Part shown: positions 1 through 4,590 of the stretch, in pieces | How the letters are laid out: every line of letters starts with the position of its first letter | Position numbering within the stretch: position 1 is the stretch's first letter | Origin: Bryobacteraceae bacterium | GTDB taxonomy: Bacteria; Acidobacteriota; Terriglobia; Bryobacterales; Bryobacteraceae | Length of the DNA: 6,174 bases | Assembly: GCA_030044325.1 (NCBI GenBank) | Contig: JASHWA010000152.1 | Coordinates: forward strand, 1-6,174 | Direction of reading: 5' to 3' | Notes under the pieces: model-generated | Database searches by the model: none | Told to the model about the DNA's origin: nothing | What the model saw: the letters and a program-made list of their open reading frames with translations, nothing else | Made by a program: the position numbers and the translations under genes

Positions 1-884
1 TCGATCCGCAGCATTCCGCGCTGGTGGTGCAATCGGCGATTCCCGCGCACGCCGAGCTCGCCTGGATGCTGACCTGCGTCACTCCGGTCGGCTGGCTCGA
101 ACGCATGACGCAGTATAAATCGAAGGCGCGTGACCTCTACTCGAGGGCCCGCCCCGAGGCGAGGCCCGAGGCCTACCCAGACGCCTACCCTGAAGCCTAC
201 GCTACCGATACCGGCCCCCTCAGCAAGGCGGATCTGCCCATCGCGGAGAGCGTCAGCGACGGATTGCTGCAATATCCCGTCCTGATGGCCGCCGACATCC
301 TCTTATATGACGCCGCGCTGGTTCCCGTCGGCGACGACCAGAAGCAGCACGTCGAGCTCACGCGCGACATCGCCCAGCGCTTCAACTCGCTGTACGGCGA
401 AACCTTCGTGATGCCGGAAACGCACATGCCGTCGGTGGGTGCGCGCGTAATGGGGCTCGATGAGCCGGAAAAAAAGATGAGCAAATCGACGGCCGGCAGC
501 GGGCACGCCGTCAGCCTGCTCGATCCTCCGGACGTGATTCGCAAGAAGATCATGCGGGCAACCACGGACTCGAATCCCGCTGTCGATTTCGAACAATTGG
601 GCGCCGGTGTCGAAAATCTCTTGACGATCTACCAGGCGTTCACCGGCTGTTCGAATGACGATTTGCGCGCGCAGTTTTCGGGATTGCGCTACGGCGATCT
701 GAAAAAGCGCGTGGCGGAAGCCGTGGTCGCTTCGCTCGAGCCGGTTCAGAAGCGTTATCACGAAATCATGAATGAGCGCGGCTACATCGCTCGAGTGCTC
801 GCCGACGGAGCCGAACGAATCACCCCGATCGCGGATGGAACGGTGGAAAAAGTGAAAAAGGCGATGGGGTTGTACACGCCGTGA
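1..884 (+). CDS. trpS: Tryptophan--tRNA ligase (TrpRS), 5'-truncated by the window edge
   Basis: Class I aminoacyl-tRNA synthetase that charges tRNA-Trp with tryptophan using ATP in the cytoplasm. The frame is open from the window edge (first full codon at 3), so the ATG/GTG codons inside are not the true start. Roughly 70 N-terminal residues, including the HIGH-type motif, lie outside, judging by the Bacillus enzyme. Seen in order: QSAIPAHAELAWML; ERMTQYKSKA; YPVLMAADILLY (285-287 Met and 294-296 Asp match the tryptophan-recognising Met and Asp of the Bacillus enzyme); VPVGDDQKQH; ARVMGL; the catalytic KMSKS loop at 474-488; and a normal C-terminus ending in AMGLYTP. Odd: about 36 extra residues, including a PEAY-type tandem repeat, lie between KSKA and the SVSDGLL helix, where the bacterial enzymes I know have about four residues. 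Everything on either side aligns well and there is no stop or frameshift, so the gene looks functional. It converges on htpX with only 4 bp between the stops. Confidence 0.97.
   Translation, partial: DPQHSALVVQSAIPAHAELAWMLTCVTPVGWLERMTQYKSKARDLYSRARPEARPEAYPDAYPEAYATDTGPLSKADLPIAESVSDGLLQYPVLMAADILLYDAALVPVGDDQKQHVELTRDIAQRFNSLYGETFVMPETHMPSVGARVMGLDEPEKKMSKSTAGSGHAVSLLDPPDVIRKKIMRATTDSNPAVDFEQLGAGVENLLTIYQAFTGCSNDDLRAQFSGLRYGDLKKRVAEAVVASLEPVQKRYHEIMNERGYIARVLADGAERITPIADGTVEKVKKAMGLYTP
153..200 (+). repeat. Four in-frame 12-bp tandem units inside trpS (PEAR-PEAY-PDAY-PEAY)
   Basis: Codons at 153, 165, 177 and 189 begin four consecutive 12-bp units that encode PEAR, PEAY, PDAY and PEAY. 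The copies differ at third positions (CCC, CCC, CCA, CCT for Pro; GAG, GAG, GAC, GAA for the acidic residue), so the protein pattern is better kept than the DNA. This suggests the array is not brand new. It forms the first half of the larger TrpRS insertion; the second half, ATDTGPLSKADLPIAE, is not repetitive. The unit length is a multiple of three, so gain or loss of a copy keeps the frame. Confidence 0.9.
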
Positions 885-892
885 ACGTTCAC
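881..892. other. Perfect 12-bp palindrome spanning the convergent trpS and htpX stop codons
   Basis: GTGAACGTTCAC is its own reverse complement. It contains the trpS stop (TGA at 882-884) and, on the other strand, the htpX stop (TGA at 889-891), leaving only ACGT between them. The genes therefore end in the same sequence, read from opposite sides. As RNA it could form only a 4-bp stem with a 4-nt loop and no U tract follows, so it is not a convincing terminator. Any terminator for either gene would have to lie inside the other gene. Confidence 0.75.
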
Positions 893-1749
893 CGAATCTG
901 GGAGTAACGCATCGCCTGGAGCCGCGCGATCCGTTCTTCGGTTGAGGGGTGCGTTGAAAACAGCCGCATCAACCCTCCCCGCCCGAACGGATTCAGAATG
1001 AACATGTGCGCCGTCGAGGGCGTCGCGTCCGTCATCGGGTTACGCTGGATGCTCGTATCAAGCTTGCCCAGCGCGCTGATCAGCTCATCCGGCGACCCCG
1101 TGTATTTCGCCGACGCCGCATCCGCGCTGAACTCGCGCGTCCGTGAAATCGCCATCTGGATCAGCATCGCCGCGATGGGAGCCAGAATCATCATCAGCAA
1201 ACCGCCAAAAGCGCTTCCGCGCTCATCGTCGTCATTGCCGCGCGGCCCGAACCAGAACGCCATGCGCGCCAGAAACGTGATCGCCGCCGCAATGGTCGCC
1301 GCAACCGAGCTGATCAGAATATCGCGATGCAGCACGTGCCCCAGTTCATGCGCGACCACCCCTTCAAGCTCGCGATCGTTCATCAGCCGCAAAATCCCTT
1401 GGGTGAACGCGACCGATGCGTGCTCCGGATTCCGCCCCGTTGCAAACGCATTGGGCGAATCCTCCGGCAGCAGCCACAGCTTCGGCATCGGCAATCCCAT
1501 CCGCTGCGTCAGATGGTGCACCAGCGGATAAACGCGCGCATAAACCTCCGGATTCTGTTCCGGCGTCACCGGCTGAGCGCTGTAACTCATCAAGGCGATC
1601 TTGTCGGAAAAAAAATAACTGAAAAAATTCATGAAAATGGCGATTACGAGGCCATATTCAAGCCCGGTCCGGCCGCCGATCGCCTCGCCGCCGAACAGGA
1701 GAATCGCGCTCAGAAGCCCCAACAACAGCGCCGTTTTGACCGCATTCAT
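889..1749 (-). CDS. htpX: Membrane zinc metalloprotease HtpX (M48 family)
   Basis: Inner-membrane zinc endopeptidase that helps degrade misfolded membrane proteins, often with FtsH. The 286 residues are close to the usual HtpX length (293 in E. coli). Seen: two N-terminal hydrophobic segments (about residues 5-22 and 31-48); the HELGH zinc site at residues 134-138 (1336-1350); two more hydrophobic segments (about 144-168 and 181-203) separated by an acidic loop, GNDDDERG; the third-ligand region SRTREFSADAASAKYTG with Glu206; and the family-typical C-terminal LFSTHPSTEERIARL. The ATG at 1747-1749 is preceded by AAGGGTG at a good distance, which supports this start. The upstream creatininase-like gene is in the same direction, 114 bp away across a hairpin, so separate transcription is likely but not shown. 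HtpX is often stress-induced in other bacteria; no matching promoter is clear here. Confidence 0.97.
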   Translation of the reverse strand: MNAVKTALLLGLLSAILLFGGEAIGGRTGLEYGLVIAIFMNFFSYFFSDKIALMSYSAQPVTPEQNPEVYARVYPLVHHLTQRMGLPMPKLWLLPEDSPNAFATGRNPEHASVAFTQGILRLMNDRELEGVVAHELGHVLHRDILISSVAATIAAAITFLARMAFWFGPRGNDDDERGSAFGGLLMMILAPIAAMLIQMAISRTREFSADAASAKYTGSPDELISALGKLDTSIQRNPMTDATPSTAHMFILNPFGRGGLMRLFSTHPSTEERIARLQAMRYSQIR

Positions 1750-1753
1750 ACGT

Positions 1754-1760
1754 CACCCTT
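1754..1760 (-). promoter_or_regulatory. Ribosome binding site of htpX
   Basis: On the - strand, AAGGGTG sits 4 nt before the htpX ATG (6 nt counted from AAGGG). It is the clearest Shine-Dalgarno-like sequence before any gene in the window and fixes the htpX start. The starts of the creatininase-like and secretin genes lack a comparable site. Confidence 0.6.
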
Positions 1761-1817
1761 ATTTTGCCACGCCAATATTTGGATGAAGGTAAGAAGCAGC
1801 CGGATGCGCGATATGAG

Positions 1818-1837
1818 GCGCGATCGCCGGATCGCGC
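1818..1837 (-). terminator. GC-rich hairpin downstream of the creatininase-like gene
   Basis: GCGCGATC (1818-1825) and GATCGCGC (1830-1837) are exact reverse complements around a 4-nt loop, GCCG. The hairpin starts 26 bp beyond the creatininase-like stop and about 70 bp before htpX. Both orientations lack a U tract, so it is not a textbook intrinsic terminator. It could still end or stabilise the upstream message, or be incidental in GC-rich DNA. Confidence 0.4.
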
Positions 1838-1863
1838 GTGCTAACGATCCATCGGCGCGCGAC

Positions 1864-2721
1864 TCAATTCGCCGGTGCGGCTTTCTGCGACGCCAGAAAC
1901 TCCTTCATTTGCCGCACGGCGTAATCCACCTTCATATCGAAAATCCGCTTGCCCAGCTCCGGCGTCGACGGCCGCGCATCGCCTGTGATTCCGTTGTTGA
2001 TCCGCGGCGTGTTCGGGTCGCGCCTCTGCCCGCGCCCCAGAACCGGATCGCCCACCGCAGTCTTGATCAGGTCCTCGCGCACCCACTCCCAGTCGTGCCC
2101 GTCGCGCGTGCTTAGATACAGCATCTCGGAAGTGTCCATGATGCTGGCGTGGCCGTACGACGGATAATGATTATCCTCCAGCCACTTCCAGTAATCGTTC
2201 TGCGCCTTATCGTACATCTGGTCGCAGAAATAAACGTGGATTCCCTTGGGCGAATATTGCTCATCCAGTTTCTTGGCGACCTCGCCCAGCTCCTTCTGCC
2301 CGCCGCCATGGTCGCCCATCAGGAAAACGTTCTTGAATCCGTTCTTGATCAACTGCTCGGCCACACGCTCGTTGACCTCGGCGAAAATCGGGCCGGTCAG
2401 CCCGATCGTCCCCCACGGCAGGCTCGCCGGCGCTTCGTTGACCGAATACGGGAGCACCGGAGCCACCAGCGTATGCCCCATCTTGAGCGCGATTTCGCGA
2501 GCGGTCTCCTGGCCCATCAGGTTGTGCCCGCCGCTGACGTTCTGCGGCCCGCGCTGCTCCACGCCTCCGTTGTAAACGACCACGTTGATCATTCCCTGGT
2601 CCTCGACGGCGTGCTTGATCTCGGCCCAGGTCATCATTTGAAGCTCGACTACGGGTTTCCGCGGCGGTTGCGCCGAAACCAGCGCCGCCGAAAGCGCGAC
2701 CAGAAGCGTGGGAGTTTTCAT
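1864..2721 (-). CDS. Exported creatininase-superfamily protein (putative amidohydrolase) with altered metal motif
   Basis: Creatininase-fold proteins are metal-dependent hydrolases of cyclic or linear amides; classic members act in the cytoplasm. The 285 residues begin with a short signal peptide (MKTPTLLVALSAALVSA, likely cut before QPPRK), so this one is probably periplasmic. Family landmarks: the GGVEQRGPQNVSGGHN block (residues 52-67), equivalent to the classic GS-EQHGPHLPL-TD block; LPWGTIGLTG (101-110); MGDHGGGQ (135-142), equivalent to NGHGGN; and HASIMDTSEML (191-201), equivalent to HAGE-ETS. Odd: the usual metal-binding His and Asp of the first block are Arg57 and His66, and the HAGE-ETS Glu residues are Ile and Asp. 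Glu55, His138 and His191 remain. It may bind metal differently or have another substrate, so creatinine activity should not be assumed. The ATG is chosen because an in-frame stop lies 9 bp upstream; no strong Shine-Dalgarno is visible. It is preceded by a 270-bp gap with two palindromes. Confidence 0.87.
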   Translation of the reverse strand: MKTPTLLVALSAALVSAQPPRKPVVELQMMTWAEIKHAVEDQGMINVVVYNGGVEQRGPQNVSGGHNLMGQETAREIALKMGHTLVAPVLPYSVNEAPASLPWGTIGLTGPIFAEVNERVAEQLIKNGFKNVFLMGDHGGGQKELGEVAKKLDEQYSPKGIHVYFCDQMYDKAQNDYWKWLEDNHYPSYGHASIMDTSEMLYLSTRDGHDWEWVREDLIKTAVGDPVLGRGQRRDPNTPRINNGITGDARPSTPELGKRIFDMKVDYAVRQMKEFLASQKAAPAN

Positions 2722-2757
2722 AGTGAACGATCATATCAACACGCGCTGCGGCGTGCT

Positions 2758-2790
2758 CGGGTAGTGCGCTAACATTTAGCGCACTACCCG
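2758..2790. repeat. Perfect 14-bp inverted repeat with 5-nt loop (strong hairpin) upstream of the creatininase-like gene
   Basis: CGGGTAGTGCGCTA (2758-2771) is the exact reverse complement of TAGCGCACTACCCG (2777-2790). The loop is ACATT, and one further A-T pair would give 15 bp with a 3-nt loop. Outside the perfect core, further pairs form with mismatches (about 2752-2757 with 2791-2797). It lies 36 bp before the creatininase-like ATG, on the 5' side of that gene. No T run follows on either strand, which argues against a simple terminator. It may be a 5'-UTR structure, a protein-binding dyad or a copy of a dispersed palindromic repeat. A weak -10-like element (TCTAAT on the - strand, 2820-2825) lies upstream of it, without a recognisable -35. 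Confidence 0.8.
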
Positions 2791-2845
2791 TGCTCGCACC
2801 CGCGGCATGATTGCCCGCCATTAGAACTTCTCCGTCATAACGACG

Positions 2846-2857
2846 TTTTTTTTAAAA
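2846..2857. other. T8A4 homopolymer tract beside the REP-like palindrome
   Basis: Eight T followed by four A lie directly against the left arm of the 2855-2928 inverted repeat, sharing its outer AAA. On the - strand this reads TTTTAAAAAAAA just after the hairpin. A transcript coming from the secretin gene would therefore meet a long stem followed by four U, a possible weak terminator. The AT-rich tract stands out in GC-rich surroundings. Confidence 0.5.
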
Positions 2858-2928
2858 CCGCTCCCTTTGGTCGCGGCTCGGGGAGGAGGAGAGCGCCGGC
2901 GCCGAGCCGCGACCGTAAGGAGCCGTTT
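2855..2928. repeat. REP-like 74-nt imperfect palindrome downstream of the secretin gene
   Basis: The 27-nt arms 2855-2881 and 2902-2928 are inverted repeats with 23 of 27 positions matching. The inner 13 bp are perfect: GGTCGCGGCTCGG at 2869-2881 against CCGAGCCGCGACC at 2902-2914. The outer part pairs AAAC with GTTT and GCTCC with GGAGC. The 20-nt loop is purine-rich on its left side, with a GGAGGAGGAG run. The four mismatches fall in the outer half, as in aged repeats. The element starts 63 bp downstream of the secretin stop and overlaps no gene that I accept. The shape fits an extragenic palindromic (REP/BIME-like) or MITE-like repeat. I recall similar strings in Solibacter-type genomes but cannot verify that here. 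With the adjoining T/A tract it might also end transcription from the secretin gene. Confidence 0.7.
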
Positions 2929-2991
2929 GAGTACGGTTTCGACACAGACTCGTCCGGGAGCGGAGAGAGCGCGATCGCCGGGGGGCGACGC

Positions 2992-4560
2992 TCAATTTAC
3001 CGTCAGCGTCCGCGTGTCCGTTCCCACCCAGATCGACGGCGGCTGCGGCTGCGCGTCCCAGGTCGGCTCATCGACGACGTGCGGCTTCAACACCAGCAAA
3101 ACCTGCGTCGAGTCGTGCTCGATATTGTTTTGTGCGAACAGCCTGCCCAAAATCGGCACGTCGATCAACCCGGGATATCCGCTGCGAGTGTCGCTGTCGT
3201 TGAGCTGGATCAGCCCGGAAATCACCGCCCACTCGCCTTCCTGTAGCCGCACCGTGGCCTTGTACGACCGATTGTTGATCACCGGAATCCCGGCCACCGG
3301 GCTCACCGCCCCCAGCGTTTTGAATTCGGATTCCAGGTCAAGCGTGATCTGCTGGTCTGCATTGATCGACGGCGTGATTTTCATCACCAGGCCCAGATCT
3401 TCGAAGGTGATGGCCGGCGGCGGCGTGTACACCGTTCCGGTCTGTCCCGCCGTGTTGCCCACGTATTGATTGGTCGCGATCGGATACCGTTCGCCCACGT
3501 GCAGCGTCGCCGCCTGCCCGTCGAGGGCGAGAATCTGCGCGTCCAGCAGATCGATCGCCGACGCGCGCGCAAGCGTCGCCAGAATGCTCGCGTTTCCAAT
3601 CCCGACTCCATACGGCGTAGCCGAACCGGTGAGTTCTTTGAGCTCGGAAAACACCGCCGGAAGCGCCACCGGTCCCAGAAAATTCACCACCGAAAGCTGG
3701 TTCGGAAGGGCGAGCCCGTAGCCGAGCGACGAAGTCTTATCCACTTCCAGAAATTGCACGTCCAATTCCACCTGCGGCCGCATATGCGAAAGTGTGGCGA
3801 ACAGCCGCTCGGCGGCCGCGATTTTTCCCTCCTCGGCGCGCAGTATCACCACATGCCGGTTGGGATCGAACTGCGCGCGGCGGATGTCCAGGCTCGTCTG
3901 CACCGCGGTCATCATCTCCTGCGCGTCCTGCACGCTGGTGCGCTCCGGAATCGGAATCGACGCCGCGACTACCGGCACGTGCTGGTTGCGCTTGGCCTGC
4001 GTGTCGCGCGCCACCAGCCCCTGATGCGGATCGAGCGCCACCGCGAAAGAATTCGACACCAGTTCCAGCGCGCGCAGCGCATCCTGGAAACCCGCGTCGT
4101 TCATCCGGAAAATAAACTGCGGCGGCGACTGGTAATCGGAATCGAATGTGAACTTGATGCCGTAAGCCTCGCCCACTTTTTCGAAAACCGACTGGGCGTC
4201 GCCCTTCAGATCGAACGATTTCTTTTCCCCCGACGGCGCAAACCGCGGCGGAGAGAGCAACGGCCGGGTTTCGGCCGCTTCGTGCGGCTCAGCCTCCCTT
4301 TCGGGCGATTGAGCCGGATCGGGACCGAAATCGGTGTGCGCCGAGCGGTTGGCGGCGATGCGCAGCGACGCCTTCTTGGCCGCGAACTCCAAATTCCCCG
4401 GCTCCAGCGCCGCGGCGCGCGCATACAGCAGGTACGCGTTCAAAACATCCCCGGCCCTTTCCGCCTTCTGCGCGGCTTTATAGTAATTTTGGGCCAGGTC
4501 TGAAGCGCCCAGAGTAACGAGACAGACCATCAGCGCGCGGATGAATCTCACCACAAGCAT
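2992..4560 (-). CDS. Secretin-like outer-membrane protein (type II/III secretion system protein, GspD/PilQ family)
   Basis: Secretins form large multimeric gated channels in the outer membrane for type II/III secretion, type IV pili or phage exit. The 522 residues show: a signal peptide (about 1-20; MLVVRFIRALMVCLVTLGAS); a TPR-like helical stretch (about 22-70; NYYKAAQKAERAGD...AYLLYARAAALEPGN); a Pro/Glu-rich linker (about 78-110); an STN/N0-like domain (about 114-187; SFDLKGDAQSVFEKVGEAYG); an N1-like domain (about 196-262); RPQVELDVQFLEVD (261-274), the usual entry to the secretin core; and the core itself (about 330-497), with ITFEDLGLVMKITPSI and the signature VPILGRLF (3136-3159). It is shorter than most GspD or PilQ proteins and has fewer N domains. 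No other secretion or pilus gene is in the window, so the partner system is unknown. The ATG start gives a complete signal peptide but has a weak Shine-Dalgarno. The TonB-type receptor gene ends 30 bp upstream in the same direction, so co-transcription is likely. Confidence 0.9.
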   Translation of the reverse strand: MLVVRFIRALMVCLVTLGASDLAQNYYKAAQKAERAGDVLNAYLLYARAAALEPGNLEFAAKKASLRIAANRSAHTDFGPDPAQSPEREAEPHEAAETRPLLSPPRFAPSGEKKSFDLKGDAQSVFEKVGEAYGIKFTFDSDYQSPPQFIFRMNDAGFQDALRALELVSNSFAVALDPHQGLVARDTQAKRNQHVPVVAASIPIPERTSVQDAQEMMTAVQTSLDIRRAQFDPNRHVVILRAEEGKIAAAERLFATLSHMRPQVELDVQFLEVDKTSSLGYGLALPNQLSVVNFLGPVALPAVFSELKELTGSATPYGVGIGNASILATLARASAIDLLDAQILALDGQAATLHVGERYPIATNQYVGNTAGQTGTVYTPPPAITFEDLGLVMKITPSINADQQITLDLESEFKTLGAVSPVAGIPVINNRSYKATVRLQEGEWAVISGLIQLNDSDTRSGYPGLIDVPILGRLFAQNNIEHDSTQVLLVLKPHVVDEPTWDAQPQPPSIWVGTDTRTLTVN

Positions 4561-4590
4561 TGACGCGCACAGCGGGCCAAACGTGGAACG

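Noticed and set aside
1772..1782. Small dyad CCAATATTTGG upstream of htpX as a possible operator
   Set aside because: Only 4-bp arms; too short to separate from chance, and no promoter elements could be placed confidently around it.
2261..2821. Long - strand open frame overlapping the creatininase-like gene, starting in the intergenic gap
   Set aside because: It runs in another frame of a well-supported gene, is Arg/Ala/Gly-rich in a low-complexity way typical of shadow frames in GC-rich DNA, and matches no family I know.
1818..2981. The 13-mer GCGCGATCGCCGG occurs at 1818-1830 and again at 2969-2981, both in intergenic DNA
   Set aside because: A 13-base match is within reach of chance in 6 kb of GC-rich DNA where GCGATCG-type words recur, and the flanks do not align. 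Not called a repeat family.
2867..3469. 200-codon + strand open frame crossing the REP-like palindrome and the 3' end of the secretin gene
   Set aside because: The start lies inside the palindrome, there is no ribosome binding site, and most of the frame is antisense to the secretin core.
3466..4503. 345-codon open frame on the + strand opposite the secretin gene
   Set aside because: Arg-rich antisense shadow of the secretin gene; no domain is recognisable and the secretin frame carries clear family motifs.
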